Source: CAYSPT01 sp964432985 (GTDB taxonomy: Bacteria > Muiribacteriota > CAYSPT01). Taken from it: a stretch of 64,000 nt of DNA. How positions within the stretch are numbered: the stretch's first letter is position 1; the number at the start of each line of letters is the position of its first letter. The stretch is taken from NCBI GenBank assembly GCA_964432985.1, contig CAYSPT010000003.1, positions 1 to 64,000 on the forward strand. The letters run 5' to 3'. The notes under the pieces were generated by a model that saw only the letters and a program-made list of their open reading frames with translations, had not been told where the DNA came from and did no database searches. Positions 18,094 through 26,075 of this stretch are shown piece after piece. The translations under genes and the position numbers were made by a program.

Positions 18094-19371
18094 ATGAAAC
18101 GGAAGTTGTGGGGTATGGCAGCTAAAATCTCTCTATGCATGATAGTCCGCGACGAAGAAAAAAATCTACCCAGAGCCCTGAAAAGCGTCACTGGAGCGGT
18201 TGATGAAATCATCGTGGTGGATACCGGTTCCATCGACCGTACACCGGAACTGGCCCGTGAACATGGCGCCAGCGTGTACCACCACCCATGGAAGAACAGC
18301 TTCAGCGAGGCCCGCAACCATTCGCTTGATTATGCCACCGGTGACTGGATATTAATCCTTGATGCCGATGAAGAACTGCATCCGGAAGATCAGCAAAATC
18401 TCCGGACACTGATTGATGAAGCTCCACCAGGTATTGATGGTATTAATATGCTCGTCTACCAGCTCTTTGACACCGATCTGTCGGTAGCAGATCAGCTATT
18501 CTCTGTTCGCATTTTCCGGCGGCGGCCGAAAATCCGTTACTGGGGAAGGGTCCACAACCAGCTCCTTATCGATAAATCCAAAACCAACTATTGCGATCTT
18601 AGAGTTCTCCATTACGGCTGGACGAAAGACTACGAACGCAAACAGGCAAAAACCAAGCGGACCCGTGCACTGCTGGAACAGCAACTGGCCGAGACACCCG
18701 ATGCCCATTACACTAAGTACCATCTGGGAGGTATGTACTGCACGGCGGGCGAACACGAGAAAGGGATCCCATTACTCAAAGAAGCAGTGGAATACCTGGA
18801 AGAACCACGGCACCGGGCCAAGGCCTGCTACGTGCTGGGGATTAATTATAAACTCACAGGCTCGGCCGAGGAAAGTGAACGGTACCTGTTGAAAAGCCTC
18901 GAAATTATTCCCTGGTTTGTGGTGGCGCGATACGCCCTGGCCGATCTCTATGCCACCAGCCTTTCCCGATTGGANNNNNNNNNNNNNNNNNNNNNNNNNN
19001 NNNNNNNNNNNNNNNNNNNNNNNNNNNNNNNNNNNNNNNNNNNNNNNNNNNNNNNNNNNNNNNNNNNNNNNNNNCCGGATGACCAGAACTTCCTCACTGC
19101 CAGAGGCCGGCTCCTCATGAAAAGCGGCCGTCTGCCCGGGGCCGAGAAAGCCCTGAAAAAGGCAGTCCGGAACAGTGCTGCTGATTACGAACCACCACGT
19201 CTTCTCCTGGCTGAATGCCACCGCCGTCGGTTTGAAACGGACGGCAACCCGGCTTATCTCAAGGAAGCTGTCGCCCTGGTAAAGGAGGTTTTGGCTGCTA
19301 ACCCACAGTCATCTTCAGCCCAGAACATACTGGCAAAAATACAGCAGACCGTAGCCGCACTTTCTACCTGA
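18094..19371 (+). CDS. Family 2 glycosyltransferase with C-terminal TPRs (contains a gap)
   Basis: A GT-A glycosyltransferase: ISLCMIVRDEEKNLPRAL, IIVVDTGSIDRT, and the metal-binding DADEE at about residue 90. TPR repeats follow from about residue 190 (YHLGGMYCTAGEHEKGIPLL). The family (GT2 with TPRs) transfers sugars to proteins or peptides in some systems. It starts 3 nt after the ATPase stop; an alternative ATG at 18115 has GTGGGGT upstream and fits the family better. The assembly gap interrupts the TPR part; both flanks continue the same theme. With the convergent DUF115/Maf-like gene next door, surface-protein glycosylation is a reasonable guess. Confidence 0.85.
   Translation: MKRKLWGMAAKISLCMIVRDEEKNLPRALKSVTGAVDEIIVVDTGSIDRTPELAREHGASVYHHPWKNSFSEARNHSLDYATGDWILILDADEELHPEDQQNLRTLIDEAPPGIDGINMLVYQLFDTDLSVADQLFSVRIFRRRPKIRYWGRVHNQLLIDKSKTNYCDLRVLHYGWTKDYERKQAKTKRTRALLEQQLAETPDAHYTKYHLGGMYCTAGEHEKGIPLLKEAVEYLEEPRHRAKACYVLGINYKLTGSAEESERYLLKSLEIIPWFVVARYALADLYATSLSRLXXXXXXXXXXXXXXXXXXXXXXXXXXXXXXXXXXPDDQNFLTARGRLLMKSGRLPGAEKALKKAVRNSAADYEPPRLLLAECHRRRFETDGNPAYLKEAVALVKEVLAANPQSSSAQNILAKIQQTVAALST
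18975..19074. other. Assembly gap (100 N) inside the glycosyltransferase-TPR gene
   Basis: Exactly 100 N; it falls in the TPR region, where repeats can defeat assembly. Confidence 0.99.
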
Positions 19372-19403
19372 AACCAATTCCCGCTTCGGGGAACCGGGAA
19401 CGG

Positions 19404-21227
19404 TCAGGACCACATTTTTTCCAGACGTTCAATGGTACACATTACTTCAGAGTGCAACATGTCCGCGAGATGTACAATATTGGAATAATACTCTCCGCAG
19501 ACAGCAACAGCCACGGCAAGATACTGAGCCAGGTCTTCGATTTCGTGATACAACCGGAGCATGTCTATCTGGTTTTTGAGCTGCAGCATCCCGACCATGT
19601 TCATAATGAAAAAATCCCGTTTGCGATCTTCGTCGGCGAAGTGTTTCGCAAGGGAAAATATCGGGTTGGCCAGGTTTACCTGCGCCGTGACAGGCATCTG
19701 CCGGACATCGGCGGCAAATGAGCCGGCACGGCGGGCACCTTCGGACAAGACAGTTTTTATCTCATTGATATAGTCTGCCAGCTGCTTAAGCCGTTGCAGC
19801 ATCTCCTGGTGAAGAGCGGAGATATCCTCCTCGGCTGGAGGGATAAGCAGTTTTTTTAACCTCGGCAGAACGTCGATATTTCTGGTCATGTAGCGTCCAG
19901 AGGCTTCTTCAAGAGACATGACAGTCGTTCCCGCAATTCTGGCGCCGCCCTCGGTGGCGTTGATCACTCTGCCCTGATACGCTGCAATATCTATTTCAAA
20001 TTGGTTTCTGAAGGTGTCCCATATTACGTTGGTAAGAACCGTCTCGCTGAAGTTGCCGGGAACCGGATATCGTTTCACACCGGTTTCGGCTTCCCATTGA
20101 AGCTGATTGGCGGCGGCGAAATCCGCTCCCGCCCAGTGTGTTTCTTCCCCCGGTCCATATGCCAGATCCTGACCGATTAGAATGATGGGATCACACCCCA
20201 TGGCCACGGCCGAATGAAATGCCATGTGGGCCACCGAATGGCCAGCGGATATTGTCCCTTTTTCCACAGGAAGACACCCAAATTTATGCTCCGGACGATA
20301 AACGATTACGTGAGACCCGGAATACTGTTCGTACAGAGAAGGGTCGGAAATACTGGTGCTGACGGCAAAGGTATCCTTTGTTTTCTCGGTAGGAATACAT
20401 GAGAAGAATTCAACAGTTTCCGGACTCCTCTCCAGAGCGAATGCCATGTGAGGCTTGAATTTTTTTTTCAGCTGGGCCTTGAGTACCGCGTCACAGCACA
20501 GAATGACGGCCCGTTCGGCAATATCAGGCAGCATATGGCAGTTTTTCGACAGTGATGGCCCGGCGGAAACCACCACTGCCGGGTCACCTTTGAATTGTCC
20601 AAAAACCTGGTTTAAACCAGGATTTTCAAGTACGACCGGTATGTTTGTTAAAAAATTTTTCAACCCGATCAAACCATCATTAGGATCGTTTCCCATACTG
20701 CGTACCATGTGCTCGACCACCCTGAGATACTCATACTTTACCTGTTGGTAATAATCGGAGAAGAGAGAGGTCAGAATAGGGTGATCCACGTGCACTCCGG
20801 CAGCAGCGGCCAGAACATACCGTTGTTCTAAAATAAGGTAATTGAAGAGCTCAGTAAAGCTGGTTTTCCCCACTATGATAGTCAACAAGCCTGCTTCCAG
20901 AGGGCGAGAGAAGTCATGTTCATTCAGCGCCACCCTGACTAGCGAAGGGCACTGCTCCACGATGAGAACAGGGCTTATTTTGTCCCAATATTCCCGGAAA
21001 AACTCTGCAGGCAGATGGCCCAGTCCCATCCCCCAGAAAGCAATGATTGAGGCCCGCTTGAGAGGCAGCTTTTCCAGTAACTTTTTTGATTCCTTCTGNN
21101 NNNNNNNNNNNNNNNNNNNNNNNNNNNNNNNNNNNNNNNNNNNNNNNNNNNNNNNNNNNNNNNNNNNNNNNNNNNNNNNNNNNNNNNNNNNNNNNNNNGC
21201 AGCCATATTGCCTGCATAAATACTCAT
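19404..21227 (-). CDS. DUF115 / motility-associated-factor (Maf)-like protein (contains a gap near the N-terminus)
   Basis: The centre carries the DUF115 signature: DPAVVVSAGPSLSKNCHMLPDI, followed by AVILCCDAVLKAQLKKKFKPHM and GCDPIILIGQDLAYGPGEETH. DUF115 includes MptE-like pterin kinases and Maf proteins that put nonulosonic acids on flagellins; the length and C-terminal helical domain fit Maf. Only nine N-terminal residues (MSIYAGNMA) lie before the gap, so the true N-terminus is unresolved. It is convergent with the glycosyltransferase-TPR gene. No flagellin or pseudaminic/legionaminic acid genes are in the window, so the substrate is unknown. Confidence 0.85.
   Translation of the reverse strand: MSIYAGNMAXXXXXXXXXXXXXXXXXXXXXXXXXXXXXXXXXXQKESKKLLEKLPLKRASIIAFWGMGLGHLPAEFFREYWDKISPVLIVEQCPSLVRVALNEHDFSRPLEAGLLTIIVGKTSFTELFNYLILEQRYVLAAAAGVHVDHPILTSLFSDYYQQVKYEYLRVVEHMVRSMGNDPNDGLIGLKNFLTNIPVVLENPGLNQVFGQFKGDPAVVVSAGPSLSKNCHMLPDIAERAVILCCDAVLKAQLKKKFKPHMAFALERSPETVEFFSCIPTEKTKDTFAVSTSISDPSLYEQYSGSHVIVYRPEHKFGCLPVEKGTISAGHSVAHMAFHSAVAMGCDPIILIGQDLAYGPGEETHWAGADFAAANQLQWEAETGVKRYPVPGNFSETVLTNVIWDTFRNQFEIDIAAYQGRVINATEGGARIAGTTVMSLEEASGRYMTRNIDVLPRLKKLLIPPAEEDISALHQEMLQRLKQLADYINEIKTVLSEGARRAGSFAADVRQMPVTAQVNLANPIFSLAKHFADEDRKRDFFIMNMVGMLQLKNQIDMLRLYHEIEDLAQYLAVAVAVCGEYYSNIVHLADMLHSEVMCTIERLEKMWS
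21099..21198. other. Assembly gap (100 N) near the 5' end of the DUF115/Maf gene
   Basis: Exactly 100 N. It hides most of the N-terminal domain of the protein. Confidence 0.99.
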
Positions 21228-21344
21228 CGATATGTACGCTCCGTTACCGAGATATACATCCGCGTCCCGCGCGATGAAAAACGTCTTAATCCGGATAATT
21301 CACAAACTATTCTACTGCGACTCGAACATGAAATATGCGGGTTA

Positions 21345-21350
21345 ATTATA
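21345..21350 (-). promoter_or_regulatory. Candidate -10 box for the DUF115/Maf gene
   Basis: TATAAT on the minus strand within GGTATAATTAACCCGCATA. A near-identical element (GGTACAATTAACCCGCATA) precedes the gamma-carbonic anhydrase-like gene at 25999-26017, which supports a shared promoter type. No convincing -35 is visible. Confidence 0.35.
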
Positions 21351-21441
21351 CCGTACCTTATATCGCTTCGATTAGAATTTTTAATCATCCCCATGAGTAT
21401 ATTGATAAGGCTGCCCTTTGAAAACTCCGATAACAGGTGGT

Positions 21442-22056
21442 ATGAAACTCGTGAAATTGATACGGACGCTGCTGTTCTTCTCTATGGTTATCCTGCTTGG
21501 AGGATGTCTTCTGGATGGGGATCCCGGTACTTACCCTGACACCATCAACCTGGACATAGAGGATGTGGGATGGGCAGAGGACCGTCCCGACCTGAATGTC
21601 GGGTGGTCCGGGGAAGCCGCGATACAGATGGCCGCCGGGTATTACGAAGAGCAGTTAACCCAGCATGCCGTCAACGCAGCCGGCCAATCCCAGTATCCCG
21701 ATCTTCACGCTGAAGACTTTGGCACCGCGTTTACCGAGCTCTCCATGAGCTACGAAGCCTGGACCGAAGCCAACCCCAGCCTGAATGATTTTATCGGCTG
21801 GATACGCGAGCAAGTGAGGAACCGGCACCCGGTCGTGTGCGGGGTAAAGATCTATCCGGATGAACATCCCGGGCAGTATCTCGATCAATTTGTCCTGGTG
21901 GTGGGATTCACTACCGATAGTCTGATTATCAACACCACCACACTACAGCAGCAGACCATCACCTATTCCCATCTTAAACAAATGAACAGCGGCTATTCAC
22001 TGGCCAACCAGTACCATCATTACGTCGGTTACGCCATCACCGGGGTTACTCTGTAA
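21442..22056 (+). CDS. Lipoprotein with a C39-peptidase-like fold lacking the catalytic Cys and His
   Basis: ATG 21442 (AGGTGG upstream) gives a 204-residue protein with a lipoprotein signal ending LLGGC. The rest resembles C39-like (papain-fold) domains: GWSGEAAIQMAAGYY stands where the family has a Cys, and YLDQFVLVVGF stands where it has a His before FVLVVG. So Cys is replaced by Ser and His by Gln, and the protein is probably not a protease. It may bind peptides or act as a surface scaffold. It is a single gene, in a 214-bp divergent arrangement with the DUF115 gene and convergent with the sulfatase-like gene. Confidence 0.65.
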   Translation: MKLVKLIRTLLFFSMVILLGGCLLDGDPGTYPDTINLDIEDVGWAEDRPDLNVGWSGEAAIQMAAGYYEEQLTQHAVNAAGQSQYPDLHAEDFGTAFTELSMSYEAWTEANPSLNDFIGWIREQVRNRHPVVCGVKIYPDEHPGQYLDQFVLVVGFTTDSLIINTTTLQQQTITYSHLKQMNSGYSLANQYHHYVGYAITGVTL

Positions 22057-22106
22057 ACTGACTTTCATCATGTTCTTAAAGCTAATAGAAAGCAACCAGG
22101 GCGAAA

Positions 22107-23648
22107 CTACTGATCAGCAGGTATAAATGCATAAGGACTATCCCACGTGGAGAAGTAGCTCTCGTCCGGAAGCAGCTTGAGATCTGTCCCGAAATACTCG
22201 TTAAACACCATTCTGAACGTGTTCACCGGTGTCATTTCTTCATAAAAATTGCTGTAGTCACTTCCCGGCAGGTGATAAGCGCTGAATATGCTTAACCGTT
22301 CACTAAAACAGTCTAAATCGGGGTTGTCCCAGTTCAGCTTGAATCCGGGACCGTGGTCCGACTGCAGAATAATGACCGGAGGGTGTTTTGATCGGGACAG
22401 TATCCCGTCGATGGTTGCACGCAGCCTGCGGTTGACGAATATGAGCTGTTCTGTATACCCCGTGATGTATTCTTTTTCGTCGGTCAACTTTTTTCGGTAA
22501 TGGTCTCCATCCATTATGGTAAATGACATCTGCGGATTGATCCCCTTACCGTTACGGTCGAAAACAAAGGGAGGGTGGGGCGCCACGATGTGGGCGAAAG
22601 CGAAAACGGGCTTGTCCGATTCAGATAACGTTACCAGGCGCTCGAAGGTGTGCAGGATCCGTTTACGGTGGAAATCGTACTGAAAGGGAAGCGTTTTCAT
22701 AACCGCCGGCACAACCGTGGTGTTGAGCAGTGTGTTTTGAAACTCGTCCAGGGGCAGCCCGCTGGTCACGTACATGTCGGCGTTTCGTATTTCCGTACCG
22801 GAATACCCTGATGAAAACGCGGCGAACATGTACCCGTGCTGCTTGAGAAAGGCAGCGGCCTGGCTGTTCCTTATCATGTATATCAGCGGCTGCCGGTTGT
22901 CGGACCGCGCTCCAAGCTGCCCGGCAATATCCCCAAGATACTTATAATTTAAAGACGAAGCCAGGGACAGGCAGGTCTGGCAGTAGTTCGCCCGGCTGCC
23001 ATCGGCTACGAAAAAATCTTTTTCTGTTAAATAATCAAGGAATTCCCGGTTATCGTACCCGTACACTTCTTTCAGGATATCCTCCCGTGCATACCCGTCC
23101 AGGATGATATAAAAAATGTTGGAAAGAAGAGCAGGTTGTGATGAAGCTGTGCCATGGATTTTGGTCTGGTCTCTCCCGGCTGCATCCGGCGGGGCAAACT
23201 GCGCCCCGAGTTTGTAGGAACCGACCCTGACCAGTGAAAGCACGATCAATGCACCGGCGGTAATGTTCAGCAATCTGGTTGCCTGCTCCATCTTCCGGGT
23301 TGTCTTTTTCAACCAGTAAACACTGCCGATCAGAAGAATTATCCAGATGAAGAGCAGGTATGCGTGCTTGTTCGTTATCACAGCTGCCGAGGACCAGCTG
23401 CGCACCGCATCGTAAGCGCGCCCGTAAAAAAAGAACAACATCAGAGAAACAGAAGCACAGATGCCCGCTTTGTGTTTGTCCCGGAAAACCGGGTTATACA
23501 CACCTGCGAACATCAAGGCAAAAACCAGCACCAGGAGCGACGGCACGATGGTCTCGGAAAACGAAACCAGGTCGGGATTGTGGGAATACAGGAACAAGAC
23601 GGGAAACAGCGCGAACAGAAAAGGGTGGAGAACATAGATTCTCTTCAT
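22107..23648 (-). CDS. Membrane-anchored sulfatase / phosphoethanolamine-transferase-like hydrolase
   Basis: A 513-residue protein with four or five N-terminal transmembrane segments (residues 1-150) and an alkaline-phosphatase-superfamily domain. Visible motifs are IFYIILDGYARED (metal Asp), ANYCQTCLSLASSLN (Thr as likely nucleophile, not the Cys/Ser of true sulfatases), HIVAPHPPFVFDRNG, and ILQSDHGPG (metal Asp-His). The Thr nucleophile suggests a phospho-group transferase on lipids or glycans rather than a sulfatase. The gene starts 3 nt after the methyltransferase stop, so it is the last of a four-gene operon. Confidence 0.8.
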   Translation of the reverse strand: MKRIYVLHPFLFALFPVLFLYSHNPDLVSFSETIVPSLLVLVFALMFAGVYNPVFRDKHKAGICASVSLMLFFFYGRAYDAVRSWSSAAVITNKHAYLLFIWIILLIGSVYWLKKTTRKMEQATRLLNITAGALIVLSLVRVGSYKLGAQFAPPDAAGRDQTKIHGTASSQPALLSNIFYIILDGYAREDILKEVYGYDNREFLDYLTEKDFFVADGSRANYCQTCLSLASSLNYKYLGDIAGQLGARSDNRQPLIYMIRNSQAAAFLKQHGYMFAAFSSGYSGTEIRNADMYVTSGLPLDEFQNTLLNTTVVPAVMKTLPFQYDFHRKRILHTFERLVTLSESDKPVFAFAHIVAPHPPFVFDRNGKGINPQMSFTIMDGDHYRKKLTDEKEYITGYTEQLIFVNRRLRATIDGILSRSKHPPVIILQSDHGPGFKLNWDNPDLDCFSERLSIFSAYHLPGSDYSNFYEEMTPVNTFRMVFNEYFGTDLKLLPDESYFSTWDSPYAFIPADQ

Positions 23649-23651
23649 GTA

Positions 23652-25078
23652 TCAAACCTGTTTCCCGGACATAAGGTACACCGTTCGATCAGAATCCTTG
23701 ATAGGAGTAGAATCAAGTATGGTGAAATAGGGAAGGAATTCCTCTTCGAAAGCCTCCTGAGTATACTCTGGAAAGATGTCTTCTCTGGTAGCCAACATCC
23801 GCTGCACCTGCGAATCGCGCTTGGGGACAAATTCAATTATCAGATTCCCGCACACGCATCTGAAAAACTCCGCAATCTTCCCGAGGGGAAGATTGTTGGA
23901 CAGAGCCAGGTGGTGAACCAGTGCCAGCGCGCACGCGGTGTCTGCCGGACCACGTTCGAGCAGCGACATCCTTTCACGGTTGTTCCATCCGAGACCGGGG
24001 CTTGGGTTGGTGATGTCCAGCTGAAGCGGCAGTAGAGCAGTCTCATTATTCTTGACGCATTCACGATAATTGATTTCAACCGCGGCGGGGTCGTTGTCAA
24101 ACGCCACCGTGTATATTCCCCTGTTGCTGGCCAGGCGGCTGAACACACCGGTGTTTGCACCGAAATCCCAGACGATGTCTCCTTTGGTCCGCTCGAGATA
24201 AGCGCCTATAATTTCTTTCTTATGTCCCAGGGCCGCAGCAGAGTAATTGGTGCACTCGTAGTAAGCGCTCCACTCCGTGCTCCCGGACGACCACTTCAGT
24301 CTTCTGATTGCAGATTCACAACTGTCAATAAGACCGAGAAAGGCCAGGCGGCCCATGGTGTGCTTCTCTACGTCCACTGCTTTATCAGCAAACTGCTTCT
24401 GGCTTTTGGCGTGCAGGTGAATGTGAGAAAGTAGTGAGAACACTAAATTGGTACGCCACGGAAGAAGCGTGCTGGCCAGGTCCAGTGGTATTCCGTCCAG
24501 GTGATTTCGAAGCAGCTGGTTAAGGAGAATGTCTTTGTAATGCATCAGTGCCAGGGGAGCGAGAAAGTGCTGGCAGAACTGCCGGTACGCCACCCACGGA
24601 CGGCCTTCCACATAGCGTTCGAAGGAAAGCGTATCTATGAATACCGGTTTACCGCCCTTGAATTGGACGTTGTAGTTACTGCAGTCTTTGAGCGTCATTC
24701 CGAACTCCAGCGCTTTTTTTTGAATTTCGAGTGTCAAAAGCGCTGCATCTTTCAATTGGCTGAAACACCACTCAAAAGGATAGGAAACAAATGGAATCAC
24801 ATCCGGTTCGATAACCCTGTAAACGTTACCGGGATGTGCCCCGGAAGGNNNNNNNNNNNNNNNNNNNNNNNNNNNNNNNNNNNNNNNNNNNNNNNNNNNN
24901 NNNNNNNNNNNNNNNNNNNNNNNNNNNNNNNNNNNNNNNNNNNNNNNNAGGTCATCAGCTGATCGTAGTTTTCTTTGTAACAAGCATTTACCTGCCGGTA
25001 CAGACGGCCGTCACTGTAGAAGAGATGTCCGCTGGGATCGCGGAACGATCCTGCAACAGTGTGCGTACGCATAGTCAC
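23652..25078 (-). CDS. Class I SAM-dependent methyltransferase (contains a gap; frame changes across it)
   Basis: The true gene runs from MTMRTHTVAGSFRDPSG at 25078, through the gap, to 23652. The two halves lie in different nominal frames only because the gap is not sized. The N-terminal part (SGHLFYSDGRLYRQVN) and the central DCSNYNVQFKGGKPVFIDTLSFE form a kinase-like fold remnant typical of this family. The C-terminal Rossmann domain has VWDFGANTGVFSRLA (SAM loop) and AFDNDPAAVEINYREC. Family members sit in envelope polysaccharide loci. It lies between the LDPGTGS small protein and the sulfatase-like gene. The acceptor is unknown. Confidence 0.8.
24849..24948. other. Assembly gap (100 N) inside the methyltransferase gene
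   Basis: Exactly 100 N. Reading frames on either side do not match over 100 nt although both flanks are clearly one protein, showing the size is nominal. Confidence 0.99.
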
Positions 25079-25120
25079 AAAGCCTCCGACCGGTGAAGTT
25101 TAATCCGGATCAGCCGTCTC

Positions 25121-25168
25121 ATTCATCATACGGATTATTTATCATACGGATCATTCATCATACGGATT
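25121..25168. repeat. Three 16-bp tandem repeats at a gene 3' end
   Basis: ATTCATCATACGGATT, ATTTATCATACGGATC and ATTCATCATACGGATT lie head to tail (25121, 25137, 25153). The third covers the last codons of the LDPGTGS protein gene (minus strand, NPYDE and stop); the others extend past the stop. Confidence 0.85.
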
Positions 25169-25402
25169 TTCATCCGATTCTTCTTTTTCCCGCTGGCGGT
25201 GAAACACGTTAGAGAAAAATCCATTTATGTTCTTCCAGAAAAGTTTGATGGCGAACATTCCTCCAAGTACGGAAGCCAGTACCAGTTGCAGCACGTAACT
25301 TCCGGTGCCCGGATCGAGATAGGCGTGTGCATCGGGGGGAAATACCAGGGTAGCAGCAGCGACGACCGCCAGCGGTACAGCAAACCTCGGCAAGCAGGCC
25401 AT
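25151..25402 (-). CDS. Small LDPGTGS-motif membrane protein
   Basis: An 83-residue protein with an N-terminal signal-like hydrophobic segment, the motif AYLDPGTGSYVLQ, a second hydrophobic segment (LVLASVLGGMFAIKLFW) and a charged tail (HRQREKEESDENPYDE). Small proteins with YLDPGTGS are, as far as I recall, regular neighbours of the methyltransferase and sulfatase-like genes found here; their function is unknown. It lies 21 nt after the carbonic anhydrase-like gene. The gene end overlaps a 16-bp tandem repeat. Confidence 0.7.
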   Translation of the reverse strand: MACLPRFAVPLAVVAAATLVFPPDAHAYLDPGTGSYVLQLVLASVLGGMFAIKLFWKNINGFFSNVFHRQREKEESDENPYDE

Positions 25403-25423
25403 TTTACCAGGCTCCCTTCCCCT

Positions 25424-25978
25424 TTACAACACAGATTCGGTGTGTCCCTGCATCATGCTCAAATACTCGGCGGTGTTGCTATACATGTGCCGGACTTCTT
25501 CATCGCTCAGCTCCCGCACTACTTTGGCCGGTACTCCCAGAACCAGACTCCTCGGCGGTATCTCCATCCCCACTTTTACCATGGCACCGGCGCCTACCAT
25601 GCTCTCACGGCCTACCACGGCGCCGTTGAGTACCACTGCCCCCATACCGACCAGGGCGCCGTCTTCAACCACGCAGGCGTGGAGGGTAACATTGTGCCCT
25701 ATTGTTACCTTGTTACCCACCACCACATTGTTGCCCTCGCCCAGGTCGACGTGTACCACTGTCCCGTCCTGAATGTTGGATTCTTTACCGATGACGATGG
25801 TATTCAGATCACCGCGGAGCACCGCGTTGTACCAGACGCTGCTTTGCGCGCAGATTGTCACGTTTCCGATGACCACCGCTCCCGGGGCCACGAATGCTTC
25901 GGGATGAATGTCCGGCTTGTTTCCCTGATAATCGATAATCACCGCGTTTTCCCCTTTCCCGACGCCTGTTCGGTTCAT
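25424..25978 (-). CDS. Gamma-carbonic anhydrase-like left-handed beta-helix protein
   Basis: A 184-residue protein of hexapeptide repeats (VVIGNVTICAQSSVWYNAVLRGD, then NVVVGNKVTIGHNVTLHACVVEDGALVGMGAVV) of the gamma-CA/YrdA/PaaY family. Metal ligand candidates are present: a His in QDGTVVHVD and the two His of IGHNVTLHAC. Members are Zn/Fe proteins, some with carbonic anhydrase activity, many of unknown role. It is preceded by an extended -10 element at 26010-26018. It is first in the four-gene minus-strand set. Confidence 0.85.
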   Translation of the reverse strand: MNRTGVGKGENAVIIDYQGNKPDIHPEAFVAPGAVVIGNVTICAQSSVWYNAVLRGDLNTIVIGKESNIQDGTVVHVDLGEGNNVVVGNKVTIGHNVTLHACVVEDGALVGMGAVVLNGAVVGRESMVGAGAMVKVGMEIPPRSLVLGVPAKVVRELSDEEVRHMYSNTAEYLSMMQGHTESVL

Positions 25979-26009
25979 GAATCCGTATGTTTCACAAGTA
26001 TGCGGGTTA

Positions 26010-26018
26010 ATTGTACCA
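26010..26018 (-). promoter_or_regulatory. Extended -10 promoter element for the carbonic anhydrase-like operon
   Basis: On the minus strand TGGTACAAT is an extended -10 (TG-n-TACAAT), 32 nt upstream of ATG 25978. The following AACCCGCATA is shared with the DUF115 gene upstream region. Confidence 0.4.
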
Positions 26019-26075
26019 TTTTCCCGCTACCACGGCCTAATGGTGTAAACTATGGTGTAATCATGGAGGTTTCCA

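Noticed and set aside
19372..19403. TTCCCG/CGGGGAA hairpin between convergent genes
   Set aside because: Imperfect short stem and no T-tract; not strong enough to call.
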